From assembly GCA_025094145.1 (NCBI GenBank), contig JALLLS010000023.1:248001-312000 (forward strand): 64,000 nucleotides of DNA, read 5' to 3'. The notes under the pieces were generated by a model. The model did not search any database. It was not told the DNA's origin and saw only the letters and a list, made by a program, of their open reading frames with translations. Below, piece after piece: positions 48,783 to 63,336 of this stretch. Both the position numbers and the translations under genes were made by a program. Source of the stretch: Spinellus fusiger. Its lineage: Eukaryota > Mucoromycota > Mucoromycetes > Mucorales > Phycomycetaceae. Numbering within the stretch: position 1 is the stretch's first letter; each line of letters opens with the position of its first letter.

Positions 48783-51700
48783 ATGGATCTCTTCCCAGTC
48801 AACTCTGGCAATGTCGCACCACCTCCATCACAGTCCACTACCATCTCTCTGTTTCAGCACCAATACTCATCGCACCATCCTATTCCACCTGCTGTGGTTG
48901 TGCGGAGAAAGCGAAAGGGAGTGCCTCGGCCTGTACACAATGTACGTTTGACATGTGTGGGAAGGTGTATCCTTGCTGTACTCGTTTATGTTTGAAGTGA
49001 AAGTTGACCCTATCTATTATCATTAGTTGACACTTGAGCGTGTCCTGGGCCTCACCACAGCCTCTGCCAATATATTAGCCACTGCAGAATCACAGGATCT
49101 AATTGCCTATGCTGCAGGTGCTGTTGTGGTTCTCTACAACCATAAGCGTAACAAGCAAGTGGCCTTTCTGTATCCACCTACCCTCTCTGCAGGCACCACA
49201 GCAGCAGCAGCAGGAAATGCAGGAGGGTCTGTGGGCCGTCCACACCCACATCCATTCACTGCCATGACTCCTCTGTTGACACCTCTGTCTGGACAAGCAG
49301 AGTTTCCTGGAGGCGGGGCAGGAGGGGCAAGAGAATCTGATGAGAAGAAAAGTACGCCTGCTAATCAGAGAGCCAAGCCCATTAGCTGTCTTGCCTTTTC
49401 ACCTGATGGGAATTATCTGGCAGCAGGAGAGGTCAGTAGAGAATGCCAAGTTCACTGCCTATTGGGTTTCTTATCTCAGGTGTGATTAGATGGGCCACCA
49501 ACCAAGGATTCTTATCTGGAGTGTTAAAGAGCGAGTGCTTCTTCATGAGTGTCGGGGGCATAAGTTTGGTGTTCTTTCCTTATCGTTTTCTCCCAATATG
49601 CGTTATCTGGTGTCGATTGGATTTCAGGTACCTACAAGAGGAGTGTGAAGAGGGGTTGTAAAGAATGGGCTCAGTGGGTCGGTGTGTGTAGGGTGTGGAT
49701 GAGTGGTCCATAAGCCCTATGCTGATGGGATAGGATGGGAGGGGAAAGAAAAGGGAGAGAGGGTTCTATGGGTAGTGTATTTAGGACGATGATGATGATG
49801 GTTGTTATTGTTATTATGATAATTGGATCAGCATGACGGATTTATTTATGTGTGGAATTGGCGTAAAGGCATACAACTGGCTGGTAATAAGGTGACAAGC
49901 AAAGTCAATGCACTTTCGTTTGCAAAAGACGGTACCTACTTTGTTACTGCTGGACTTCGCCATGTTAAGTTCTGGTACTTGGATTCTCGTGGAAGGATTC
50001 CGAAGAGGGTAAGATGGTAGAATATTAAAAGGAGAAGAAAGGAAACACAATAAGCTAATAGAGTACACTAGGGTAACCTATCTTCCCGAGAAACACAGGT
50101 ATTGGACGGAAGATCAGGTATTCTCGGATCCCTGAGAGAGAGCAACTTTGTGGATGTAGCCTGCGATAGAGGCACTACTGGGAGTGTTTACTTTCTAACA
50201 GACAATGGCATTCTGTGCATGTTTAAGGAAGGAAGAGTCATTGATAAATGGGTGGATTTACAGGCAAGTCAAAGAATAACAAGAGAATGCCTCGTAGGAA
50301 GACTGAATGTAGATAGGAATATAGGTGAAGGGTGCCCATTCTCTCTATGTCTCTTCTTCCTATGTCATCTGTGCCTGTTCCAATGGTGTTATTAGGTAAT
50401 AAGCAGTATGGATGTAGAAGGATGCGTGTGGACTCATTCCTAGAATAGACTGTTTGAGCCTACCACCTTAAAATACTGCGGCCTTCTTCCAAAACCACAC
50501 CCACTTGGCATTGATATTAGTTCTGTTACTTCTCCTGAACACTTGCCTGTGCCTGATGTCACTACAGTATATCCTGATAGTATTGCTGTTGCTTATGATG
50601 AAACCACCAACAAAGTCACAACAGTGTACTCTGATCGATCCTTGTATGTTTGGGACATTAGGGATTTGATGAAGATTGGAAAGTATAGGAGTTTTATGGC
50701 CCACAGCGACTGTGTTTGGGGTGTGGAAGTAAGTAAAGAAAAAGAAAAGTACTCTAGTAGTATTTACACCAGTGTTGGTACTGATGCTGATGCTGATATA
50801 ATCCACTCTCTGAATAGGCTTATCCTACTCCCAAGGATTCCTCTCAAGGATCCCATGCCAACATCCCTCCTCACTCGTTTGTCACTCACTCAGCAGACGG
50901 CACCATACGCTTTTGGAATTTAGACCAGGCAAGTACTCTCGGGTCATCTTCCTCTTCCGTCTCCTCCATGTCCCCTCACTCCCATCGCACGTCTATGTCA
51001 CCAACCCAAGCCAATGCCAGTGCCAATGGAATAGGAATGAGCACACCCCTCTCACCTAGCAGTAGTACTTTCTTTGGTTCTTCCCATCGTAGAAACATGT
51101 ATTCTCGTGAACTTGTCAAAATGCTTTATGTAGATGCCGATGCTGCTGAATTTTCCAAGCTGAAAAAAGACATGGGTAAGGTTCTTTAAAAGCACGCATA
51201 GCAAAAACTAAACAAGACAAGACATGGACGACCAATTGCCTGACTTTGGCATCCGGTCTCTTAAGATCAGCAGTGATGGCAAACTCATGGCTTCAGGAGA
51301 CCGCAGTGGTAATCTAAGAGTCCATACAGTCCAGAATTGGGAACAGATTACATTTCAAGAAGCCCATGATTCTGAGATTCTTGCTATTGACTTTTCAAAT
51401 ACCCAGCAGCAAGGTAGGCCTTACAAACTATGAATCCAAGTGTGTTATTGATCCTAAATTGATGGAGAACAGATGCCCCGTGTCTTGTTGCCACTGGCAG
51501 TCGTGATCGTCTACTGCATGTGTTTGACGTACAACGCAATTTCCAGCTAGTACAGAGTCTGGACGATCATTCTTCTTCTATTACTGCTGTCAAATTCACA
51601 ACAGACGCCGATAAGCTTATTAGTTGTGGAGCCGATAAAGGAGTGATCTTCCGCAAACGTGTCACGGATCACCCTGCCACAGGGTATTACTATGCAACGT

Positions 51701-54700
51701 ATCACAATTACTCGGGCCGTAGCACTGTTTTTGATATGGCCATGGATGTTACGGCTCGCTATGTTGCTACTGTCACGGGTGAACGTCGCCTTTATGTGTT
51801 TAGTATAGAGTCAGGAAAACCCTTTTGTATCTGTAAACCAGAAACAGCTGAGGAACTGGCAAGTGGTGCTTCCACAGAAAACTCAGGTGGAAGTCTTATC
51901 AACATTGATATTGATCCATTCTCAGGCACTTATGCTGTGACAAGTGGTTCTGATCGTTGTTTACGTCTGTTTGATTTGACCAACAGTCTATGCATTGATA
52001 AATTGTGTGTGCATTCTGAACTAGTTACTGCTGTCAAGTTCATCAGAACCCCCACAGACACTGTTCGTATTGTGAGCACTTGTTCTGATGGTACTATCTT
52101 TGTCTGGAAAGTGAGTGATGAACTCGTGGCAAAGATGAAATCGCGTGCTCTTGAAAGAGAGTTGAAAATGAAGCAATCATTGACAATGAAAGAGGGAGTG
52201 CCATCACGCCCTTCTAATAAAGGACAGGAAGACCTCTTGTATGAAGACAAACGAGCTCAACTCCTAGGAGAAGCTGCTAAATCTCGACTACGACGTGCTT
52301 CTACTATTAATGCCCTTCGTCCTACTGCAAGCATCTCACAAATGATTCGTCAGGGGGAGAGGAAGACATTTTCTAGTATTTCACCTGCAGAACAAAAGTA
52401 TGAAGACCTTTACAAGAAGGCAGCAGGACGCAGAAACAGAATTGACATTGGTCATTCTCCCATGCTTCTTTCATCAGTGCCTCGTATAGAGAGTCCTCTT
52501 GTCAATTCAGTTCTTTCGCCAGAAGCAATGCCAAACCCCATTTCTCCTACTGCTACTGCTGGTACTGCTGCTGGTACTGCTGCTGCTAATATCAATGCAC
52601 CACCTTCTTCTGGACAGATGCCTCCTACCAAACCTGGATCAGAAGGTCCCAAGTCATCACAGAAAATGAGTGGGAAAGTACCAGGCGCGTCAACGACTCC
52701 TAATGGTACAGGTCGTCACACACCAGAAGGACAAGGGAAATTGGGTCGGCTGTACCATGGAATTCCTACCTCAGGAAGAGAACGTGTATCAAGCCAGGCA
52801 TCATCCCACCCTACGCTGTCTCCACTTTTGTCTTCGGGTCAAGCTACACCCCTACTCCCTCTCCAAAGTCCACGCATGAACCCAATGAACACAATGACGC
52901 GTCAACCTCCTGCTCGTCTCCATCAAGTAAGACGCCAATTGTCACGAGATGGTTTAGGACGCAAAGAGGGGGGCGTGCCACTCTCTACACCAGGCCTACA
53001 CCCTACCAAAGAAACAGGGCCACGGCTAAGACCTAGAACCATTGAAACGGTGCTTCATAAACGATCCACTGGGAATTTGTATGCTGCCAAGAAAGAAGCA
53101 GAGGTTATGACGATGCCAGAAACAGGCACAGCAGGAAAAGAGACGATGGGTCAGGGAATATCCATAAAGCAACGCAGAAATAGTGGAGGAGACCTACCAC
53201 ATCCTCGCAGTGCAGAACATCTCATCAAGCAAGAAAATGCATTGGAAGAACCAGGGGATGGAGATGAAGAGTGTGATGCAGACACCTCCTTAAGACTAGG
53301 ACAAGAAGAAGACAATGATGGAGACGAAGAGGAGGAGGAGGAAGAAGAAGAAGAGGAGGAGATTATCTATATCACACCCACCACAGAAGAAGAGACTATT
53401 GGCAATCCCTTTGAGGTCTCTCTGCATGACATTCAACAGGACCCTCAAACCAATGACTTACTAGACCCCGGTTTTGGAGAGGATGGGCGTAAATCACCCC
53501 ACTCTGACAATGAAGCACATCAGAATGCTCTTACTACTGAAGAAGATGAAGGCTCAAGTGAAGATAATGTGGATGATGATATCCTACGAGCCATTAATTC
53601 AAGAGAACCCAGCAGAATGAACCACTCCATTAGTAAAACAACTTCTTTATCACAATCAGCTAGAAGAAGTGTCAATTTAGACCGCCTGGCGAATGAAATG
53701 AACCACGTTGGCTCTCTTGGTGTGGAAGACGGTACAGGGCTATCACCCCAGTCTCAATTGGATTTGGCCTCTCTTCAAGACACACCTGCTTTACGTGAAC
53801 TACAGAAGAAGTTGGAGAGTTCAAGAAAGCGTCAGAGTTATACGGCTCGTTATCTTTCTTCGTTGAGTGAACGTAAAGGCAGTCAACGAAGATCATTGGA
53901 GAGTGTTATGGGTGATTTTAATAATGCAACACCCAGCTTTCCTAAATTGCCCAGTTCACCTTTAGCAAGTCAAGAAGGAAACCAAGTCATAGATGCAGTG
54001 GCTGTGGTGGATCTGCCTACACCTGGTGTTTCTGACAAGGTGCCTATTAAATCGGGTCTGTCTGAGGCAGCAGAGAGTTCTTCAGAAGAGAAGACGATCA
54101 GCCACCACGATACCAGTGTTAGAGTAGAAGTGGACTCCAGCACAGTGGAAGAGTGGACATCTGATAAGAACAGGGCAGAAGATAGACTGAACAAAGTACA
54201 GACGTCTTTACCAACAACTCAGTCCAATGCCAAGGAGGCTCTGTTTATTCTTATGGACACTAAAGAACAGTCTGTGGACTACACATTTGCTTCTTTAGAA
54301 ACAGTCAAAACAGAGCCCACCAGACCACAGACACCTACCAAAGTATTGACTAGTGAGAATGAAAGTGAGAAACAAAAGACACTTTTTAAGGAATCTGATG
54401 TGGAAAAAGAAGCAGAATACTATACTGCCTTGGAATGTAGCGAAAATTCAATAGATCATATAAAGACACCATCCCAAGTCAATACTACAAACCATGAGAC
54501 AAAATCAGTCTTATCAAACCATAGCACCAAGACAGATAAACCTCGTATAGATACAGTGGTTAAACAAGTCAATGAGATTTCTCTGCAAGAAGATAACAAA
54601 AACTCCTCTTCTTCCTCTTCTGGTGCTGGTTCCGGTTCTTCTGTTTTTGCTTCTTCTGCTTCTTCTGTCTCCCCTCTTTCTTCTCTTCTTACATCTAATG

Positions 54701-55122
54701 AAAGCTACCAGGGCAATGATATTCTGTCTGATCTGAAGGGTGCACAGATTCTACTGGACAGTGTACTAGATGCATTCGTCACTCTTTCACAAGCATCTCG
54801 AGACAATCCTCTTGTAGGAATCCTTCAAGACAGACTAGACAAGATGGCTAGTAGAATCCAACAGACCATGACAAAACCCTCCTCTTCCTCCTCTCCTCTT
54901 CCTTCTTCCTCTTCCTCTTCCTCCTCTTCCTCTTTTCTTTCTCCCCTTACAGAATCCGATCCCTCTTCTTTGCTGACTGCATCTCTCAGCACATCAGTGT
55001 CTTGCAGTAAGGAGATCACTGTGAAGACTACACTCGAAGAACCTGCAACATTGTATTTACTTGAGAAATATTCTGCACTCTTGCTGAAGATGGTAGAAAG
55101 CAAAGTCACTTCTGCCAAATAA
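48783..55122 (+). CDS. WDR62/MAPKBP1-like WD40 scaffold protein
   Basis: Ten exons (48783-48941, 49027-49431, 49490-49627, 49832-50008, 50099-50263, 50325-50395, 50449-50728, 50818-51175, 51222-51413, 51473-55122) give 1,864 residues. Residues ~55-870 form two WD40 propellers; family blocks are [79 protein letters not shown] and [12 protein letters not shown]. In animals WDR62 and MAPKBP1 scaffold JNK signalling and act at spindle poles. The rest (870-1700) is disordered, Ser/Pro-rich and acidic, with a Glu run near 1,270 and Ser runs near 1,690 and 1,790; the end may be a short helical region. Intron 5 is GC-AG (CAG|GCAAGT). A strong acceptor right before the ATG leaves room for an upstream exon. 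Confidence 0.9.
53327..53364 (+). repeat. GAG/GAA run coding for polyglutamate
   Basis: A run of Glu codons (GAGGAGGAGGAGGAAGAAGA and on) inside the last exon of the WDR62-like gene. Codons are mixed GAG/GAA, which suggests selection for the acidic tract rather than pure slippage. Confidence 0.7.
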
Positions 55123-57092
55123 TTCTTATTTCTTTATTTTCTTCCTACTTTATATTCCTTTTCTTCTTTTGTTATTCATTCGTGTTATTTTGTTTATGTG
55201 TAATTATTAATATTGGCTTTTCTCTTTCTATTCTTATTCCATCTGCCCTGCTTTTGTTCTACTTTTCCCTCTCTTTCTCTTTCTCTTTAATATGTGTTTC
55301 CTTTCTTTTCTTTTATCATTGCTAATAATAATAGAAAAGCAGTAAAAGAAGTAGCATTCCAATGGGAGGATGCATTAAAAATGTTATCCTGTGGCTGTAT
55401 TTTCATGCTTTCATGGCTGTATCTATGCAGCCTATCTCTCACCTATGATAAACAGGAATGCTAAGAATGATATAGACAGTGGTGTAATTTGTGATGTGTT
55501 CATGAGGTGTTGGCGTAGAAAGAGAGGACAAGTGTAAATGCAAATGCAATTCATGTTTCTTTCATGTTTGCCCATCGACTCTATCTCTTTTTCTTTTCTT
55601 CTTTTTTTCTATTGAGTGTAGACTCACTGCTTTAAAGTGGCTTTGTGACTCTTGTTGTGTCTAGACTGCAGGTACACTCTGAGACTCTTCTGACCTTGAA
55701 GTGGCATGATCGTCTTTCCAACGAGAAGAGAGTAACGAATTCATTTGAAATTGGATAAGCTGTTCACAATTCTTGAGTGACTTGTTTAGTGAAGATGGAT
55801 TCTCCATAGAAAGAAGGTTGATAAGCAAATGTTGATTATTTCTCTGTGGATCTTTGATTCTCCCATGGATACACTGTCACACACAAAGAGATATACTTTG
55901 GTATTCTCGGTTGTCCATTTACTGTTACCTTGACAACAGTTACCATGTCTTTCTTTAACGGGGAATGATGGACTATCAATAGTGCTTGAAATGAAACCAA
56001 GTAAGACAACTGTACAGTGTGCCTTTCTTCATAGTTCCATGACTACAGCAATCTTTTCCTTGTATAGCCTATGAGACACTCTCATCTTTGATTGGCTGCT
56101 GTTGCTGCTTCTTCATGCAGGTCGAATCGATAGAATGATTGTACAATGGTGGTAGGGAAGATGGACAGGAGAGGTTTATGAGAGATAAGAGACACCACAA
56201 CTCATTTGGACTTTATTTTCTCTTGTCAGTGGGTGCTCAGTAAGCCCATACGTCTTTTTCATTGGCTTGTATTCCTTGAGTTCAAACAGATGCCTGTCAC
56301 ACACTCTCCATGATTTGCTGTCTTTTATAGTAGAGTGAGTTTATGACCATATCAATAACAGCCCAAACAAATCTCTTATTTTTATATTTATAGCCTGTTA
56401 TGTATTACTTCACAACAAGTGACACTCCACCTTTCTTGATGTTCATTGGCCATAATCCCTATTTGGACTTGGGTGGGCCATTGTTGTTACGTCCGTGGTT
56501 CTTTCTTGTACCTAGTAACACTCCACTGAAACAAACTTTCTCCATTTCCCCTTCAGCTCACACCTATTCACACCAGACCTACAAAGAAAGACTTCATCCT
56601 TAGACAGTACTACGTCACAACTCAGATCAGTCCCAACCCCGCCTGCCCACTTACTGACACCGTTGACTCTCTTCTTTTTTGGTTCTTTTTTTTTTTTTTT
56701 TTGAGTCTAATAGAAACTATCTTTTTTTGGTTCTTTTTTATTATTATTATTATTACTCTTTTACTACTACTTTTATTATTTATTTTTATTTTTACTTTTT
56801 AATCTCTTCTCTTTTCTACATTTCTTTGTTGTTGTTTTTCTTACTGGTTTATTAGTATAGAAAAGTATTAGAGGATTAGACACCCTCTCTGTAAGAAATA
56901 GACAATACAACAACCTATCCAGTACGACGACGGCTACGACTGCTACGACTGCTACTGCTACGACTGCTACTACTTTGGAAACATCTGAGAGAAAGAATAA
57001 AAGGGTGAGTTATGTTTTAAAGATTCAACAGAGAAAGAATCCCAGTGCAGACTGTTGGTGTTAACTTTTCTTTGTATCTATCTATCTATCTC

Positions 57093-57133
<41 letters not shown>

Positions 57134-57139
57134 GAGAAA
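55123..57139. other. 2.0-kb intergenic region, pyrimidine-rich
   Basis: No gene is supported; a 67-codon frame at 56400-56603 has no similarity. The region is rich in TTC/TCT tracts and poly-T (56690-56702), and contains a GCTACGACT-type tandem tract at 56928-56975 and an (AAT)n run of about 12 units at 57095-57128 just before the myosin ATG. The 3' UTR of the WDR62-like gene and promoter and leader of the myosin gene must lie here. Confidence 0.5.
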
Positions 57140-60100
57140 ATGGCAAGTCTTTCTGCAGCACAGTCTGTAGGTGTCTATACAAAAGGAACCAAGGCGTGGT
57201 TTGCAGATGAAAAAGAAGCATGGATCTCAGCAACATGTACATCAAATCAAACCACGGGTGATAAAATCAGACTCTGTTTCGAAGGTGATAATGATCAAAA
57301 GGTATATTTATTCTTCACTACCGGAGCTTCTTTGTTCTGTGGATAATCTCCGCAAAGGGGACAGGGCCCACCTTATCTACCCACACGAGTGGAGGAGAGA
57401 CTTCTACTGCTATAACTAGAGGTGTAGATGAGATTCTTATGGATTCTTTTGTGTGGGTTTGAATATTGTATCTATAGGAATATGTGTTTGAAGCTACGTT
57501 GAAGGAGATTGAGGCTACAGGGGGATCTAAACTGCCCCCTCTGCGTAATCCACCGAGAATGGAGTATACCGATGATTTGACCAACCTTAGTTATCTGAAT
57601 GAACCAGCGGGTAAGGGATAAGAGTGAGTGAGTGAAGAAGACTAATCACTCTCCTCTATGATCAGTCCTCAATACAATACGCACCCGTTACATACAACAT
57701 CTTATCTACACTTACTCTGGTATTGTCTTGATTGCAATGAATCCATTCGACCGTGTTGCCCTTTATGATCCTGATATTGTTCAACAATACTCTGGCAAAA
57801 GACGTGGTGAACTAGAACCCCACTTGTTTGCTATTGCAGAAGATGCCTACCGATGCATGATCAGAGAACAAACCAACCAAACCATTGTTGTTTCTGGTGA
57901 GAGTGGTGCTGGTAAAACAGTCAGCGCCAAATACATTATGAGATACTTTGCTACTGCCGATGATCAAGAAGCAGTAGGAAAGAAGAAGAAGTTGGATGGT
58001 GGAATGACAGAAGTAGAAGAACAGATTCTTGGTAAGCAATCGATAGAAATGCACAGGCATCCCAGTGCTCTGACTCCTACGATGGAATAGCCACCAACCC
58101 CATTATGGAGGCGTTTGGTAATGCCAAAACCACCAGAAACGATAATAGTTCTCGGTTCGGCAAATACATGGAGATCCAGTTTGATGATAGTGCCAATATT
58201 ATTGGAGCAAAGATCAGAACCTATTTGCTTGAACGTTCTCGATTGATCTTCCAACCAGAAACAGAGAGAAACTACCACATCTTTTATCAGGTAGGGATTG
58301 TTGGCTGTGTCTATCTTTATGAGTCAGTGACTCATAAGACTTGTAGCTGTGTGCAGGTGCTCCTTCATCAGAAAAGAAGGAATTGGATTTGGGAACATTC
58401 AATGACTACCATTATCTCAATCAGAGTGGTACGGGCACTGTTCCAGGTGTGGATGATGCTGCAGAATTCGAAGTCACTCAAAGAGCACTCTCCACGGTGG
58501 GTCTCTCTGTACAGCTCCAGTGGCAGATCTTCAGACTGTTGGCAGCTCTACTCCATATTGGCAATATCCAAATTACAGGGCGTGGTGATGCCATGCTCTC
58601 TGAAAATGATCCTGCTCTTCTTACAACCACACGCTTGTTGGGTATTAGCACAACTGAGTTCAGAAAATGGGTTGTGCGCAAACAGATTATTACCCGTTCA
58701 GAGAAGATTGTCACCAACCTCAACCCAACCCAGGCCAATGTTGTGAAGGACTCTGTTGCAAAATATGTCTATGCTAACTTATTCGAATGGCTTGTGTCTG
58801 TGACTAATGAGAGTTTATCTTGTCCTGATGTGTCTCTGGTCGCTAACTTCATTGGTGTGCTTGATATTTATGGATTTGAACATTTTCAAAAGAACTCTTT
58901 TGAACAGTTCTGTATCAACTATGCCAATGAGAAACTGCAACAACAGGTAAAGAGAAAAGGAAGAAAAAGACTGTGAAATGTACGGACAGGGAAACTCATC
59001 TGTTTCTGTATAGTTCAATCAACATGTGTTTAAACTTGAACAAGAAGAATACATTCGTGAAAAGATCAACTGGAAGTTTATTGATTTTAGTGATAACCAA
59101 AAGTGTATTGAACTGATTGAAGCAAAACTCGGTATTCTATCATTATTAGATGAAGTAAGTTATTTTTCTTGGAATAGAAGACCAGCCGTTTTAGACATGG
59201 AAAGAAAGAAAAAAGGAAAGAAAAAAGGAAAGAAAAAAGAATCTTATACAGAGTGTTCTATTGCATAGGAATCTCGTCTTCCTTCTGGAACAGATCAAGG
59301 CTTTGTTCAGAAGCTATATTCTAACTTTGATAATCCCAGTTTTAAAAACCACTTCAAGAAGCCTCGTTTCTCCAACAGTGCATTTACTATTGCCCATTAT
59401 GCCCATGATGTACAATATGAATCTGAAAACTTTTTAGATAAAAACAAGGATTCAGTACCAGATGAACATCTTTCACTCTTACAGGGATCTAACTTTGATT
59501 TCCTTACTGATGTGTTGGACAAAGCATCATCCAATAATCCTGTCATTACAGTAAGAGAAGAAAGAAAGAAAGAGAAATGGGGTTACTAATGAATGATGCA
59601 TGCATGCATTTATATATTTATTAGCCCGAGAATAATAAGCGTATGAGTATGGTGGTGAAGAAACCTACATTAGGTTCTATCTTCAAGGTAGGCTGATCAA
59701 TATATTATGCATTCCAAAGATCTATATCTATTTTTTCTTTTCTTTTTTTATTGATTCACTACTCTCAATTGGCACTGTATGATTATAGCTTTCACTCATC
59801 AACCTTATGGACACTATTGGTCAAACCAATGTACACTACATTCGTTGTATCAAACCTAACGAAGCCAAAATATCTTGGGGATTTGAGCCCAACATGGTGC
59901 TATCTCAATTACGTGCTTGTGGTGTCTTGGAAACCATAAGAATCAGTTGTGCTGGATATCCTTCACGATGGACATTTGAAGAGTTCGGAGATCGTTACTA
60001 TGCTCTTGTCTCTTCAAAATACTGGGATCCCAAATTAAAACCAGATGTTCGTGAACTTTGTACAGTCATATTGAACATGTCTATCAAAGAAGAGGATAAA

Positions 60101-63100
60101 TACCAAATTGGTACTACTAAACTCTTCTTCCGTGCTGGTCAAGTAAGTGAGCAGCAGAGAAAAGACGATGTGTTATAAGAGAGGGAGAGGGAGAGGGAGA
60201 GAGAGAGAAATACATCCTCTAACCCACTCATCTGTACAGCTGGCCTATCTTGAGAAGTTAAGATCTGACAAGTACAGTGCATGTGCAACCCTTCTTCAGA
60301 AGAACATGCGACGTTTTATTTACCATACCCGCTATGTACGCATGAAGGATGTTACACTTCGGTTACAGTGTATTGCTCGATGCAAAGTGGCATCTATTCA
60401 AATGCAACAGCTGAGAGAAGAAAGAGCCGCCATTACTGTTCAAAAGAACTGGAGACGTTATGCTGCTCGTAAAGAATACATGGCTAAGAAGCAGAGTATT
60501 CTTAAATTACAAACAGGTAAACAAATAAATAGACTAATAGAATACTGCCTGTCATTGTATCCATAGTAATACTATGATAATGGTTTAATCAACCAATACT
60601 TATCTTTTTTGTTTTGTTTTGCCTTTTGCATACGTGTATAGCTGCTCGTGGGTATCTTGCTCGTATTGAATTCTCTTCAGCAAGAGAAAACAATGCTGCT
60701 ATTCAGATACAACGTGTCATAAGAGGATGGTGAGTCAATGAACACTGCTATGGAAGAAAACATATTTCTTATATTTCTTTATTATTTTAGGATGGCACGC
60801 AAATATTACACAATGCAGCGTGAGCGTATTATATACATGCAGTCGTGTGTTCGTCGACGTGTAGCTCGTAAGGCATTGCTATCATTAAGACACGAAGCAC
60901 GTTCCGTCAACCACTTACAAGAAGTATCTTATAAGCTTGAGAGTAAAGTGGTTGAACTTACTCATGGTATGACGGCTCTAAGAGATGAGAAAAAGTCCAT
61001 GGCTGAAAGATCAGTCCAACAAGAGTCCCAACTGCGTGTCTTGAAGGAGAAATACGATAAACTAGAGAGAAAGCATAAAGTACTGGAGACTAGGTTGCTA
61101 GAGCCTACTGTGCCTAAAGAACAGTGGGATACACTCCAATCTGAGAAGGATACCTTATCAAGTGAGCATCGCAGCATACTGGATAAAGTTAAGAGCCAGC
61201 AACGAGAGATCAGCTCCATTACAGATCAGTTGAATGCACAAAAGGAAGATAATTCCAAGCTTCAAAGATCATTAGAAGAGGCCAAGGAACAGGCCTTGGG
61301 TGCTGTGGATGAGTCCGAAGTAGCAGAGCTTAGAAATCAACTTGCTTCTCTCAAAGCACAGCTTGCTCAAGTCATGAATACTCCCCGTAAGCAGCAGTCT
61401 ATTGCCAACATTAGAAGTCTGTCACCTACACGAGGTGGCATGCGTAATATGTCACCCTCTCCTGTGAAAGCATTGGATGCAAAGAATAGAAAAGGAAGTG
61501 TATCCGAGACAAGAAGTCAGTCTCCAGCAGGTGTTCCTATCCATCGAAAGGCACGTCGTAACAGTGCTGCTGATGCTATTGATCATCGTCCCAAGACATC
61601 CATTGATAACATTCGAAAAGCCGAATTACTTACTAAGAATCCTCGTCCTACATCTGTGGGTCCTTCGAGTGGCATCATAGGTGGTATAGTAGGGGATGCT
61701 GAGGAAGATTTGTCAGAAGAAGTAAGTAAATGGGTATTTATCAGCCTTGGTATTAATGCCTATGTATAGATTGGAAACCTTCTTCGAGATGAAGATAGTT
61801 TACAAGAAGAAATCATGGAAGGACTTATCAAAGCCCTCAAAATGCCTTTACCTAGCTTACAGAACCCTCCTTCCCAAAAAGAAATCTTCTTCCCAGCACA
61901 CACCATCAGTCTATGTGTTACTCAGATGTGGCAGCTGGGTTATGTTGGAGAATCTGAGCGTCTTTTGTTCAATGTGATGGATACTATTCAAAAGCAATGT
62001 TTGGTAAGAACACATTCTATACATAGAATAAGAAAGGAAGAAACTAGCTGCTGATATGCCTTTTCTCTCTTTCTCTATCCTCAATAGAGCTTTACAGGAG
62101 AAGAATCAGTAGTTCCTTGTGCATTTTGGTTGACCAATGTCCATGAACTTGTCTCTCTTATTTGCTTAACAGAAATCGATATGGAACGTGAAATGCTTAC
62201 CAACAGTACCCATGGACGTCGACCTGTTGGATGGCATGAATTTGAGAAGCTTGTCACTACTGTCAAGTTTGAAATGCAGTGCCTTGAAGACAATATTTTC
62301 CACACATGGATGAAAGAGATGAAAAAACGTCTTAGCAAAATGGTAGTCCCAGCTGTAGTCGAAAGCCAATCTCTTCCAGGATTCATCACAAGTGATTCAG
62401 GAAGATTCTTTAACAAACTTCTTGCTGGATCCTCAAAACCAACCTACACAATGGATGATCTATTCAACTTTTTGAATAAGATCTGGCGTACTATGAAATG
62501 CTACTTTATTGAGCAGTCTATTGCTACACAAGTACTGACAGAAATGTTGAAGCTGCTTGGTGTATCTGCCTTTAATGATCTGCTTATGCGAAAGAACTTT
62601 TGTTCATGGAAAAGAGGTAATACTTTTGACAATATAAAACGGTGAACTAACCCATATTAGCTATGCAAATCCAGTACAACCTTACTCGTATTGAGGAATG
62701 GTGCAAGAGCCATGATATACCTGAGGGAACTCTTCAACTTGAACATCTTATGCAGTGTACAAAGCTATTGCAATTTAAAAAGGTAAGCTCTATCTGTCTA
62801 TACTACTTTCTCACTCTTTCTATTAGGCTACACTCGAAGATATTGAGAACATCTATGATGTATGCTGGGTACTTTCTCCTACTCAAATTCAAAAGTTGAT
62901 CTCACAATATCATGTGGCAGACTATGAGGTAGGTTGTAGAGAGAATGTTACTTGGTAGTAGGCTATTGGTGTCTGATAATAATCTCTTCTTTTAAAGACA
63001 CCCATAAAGGCCGATATCTTAAAGGCAGTGGCATCTCATGTCAGTGGTGATAAGAGTGATGTATTACTACTGGAGCCTGTCATGATTGATGATATGACCA

Positions 63101-63336
63101 ATCCCTTTGAGATACCTATTGTTCGTCAGATTGTACCTCAAAACTACATGCCTTCATGGGTGAGTCGTCGTCTTTCATCTGTAGATCCAAAGGATAAAGA
63201 AGAATGTCTAATGGTTTATTGTTTTTATTGTTTTTAGTTAAATCTGAAGCGCCTTCGACGTCTATCAGTGATAGCTTCAGCACAAACAGATCTTCCTGGC
63301 TCTTCGCAGATATCCTCTTCTGCTTTACTACAGTAA
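57140..63336 (+). CDS. Class V myosin heavy chain
   Basis: Actin motor carrying vesicles and organelles to growth sites (MYO2 type). Eighteen exons (57140-57301, 57478-57610, 57666-58031, 58091-58290, 58347-58946, 59014-59154, 59269-59550, 59625-59687, 59789-60142, 60240-60516, 60642-60729, 60791-61721, 61770-62003, 62088-62616, 62661-62782, 62827-62928, 62998-63159, 63238-63336) give 1,614 residues. The motor (about 70-765) has P-loop GESGAGKT (~175), switch [11 protein letters not shown] (~236), switch II DIYGFE (~459) and [12 protein letters not shown] motifs follow (~780-900; [18 protein letters not shown]), then a coiled coil (~905-1065), a Ser/Arg-rich link and a globular tail with the DIL domain (~1,200-1,614). 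All phases close. The last exon (NLKRLRRLS...) is the least certain. Confidence 0.96.
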
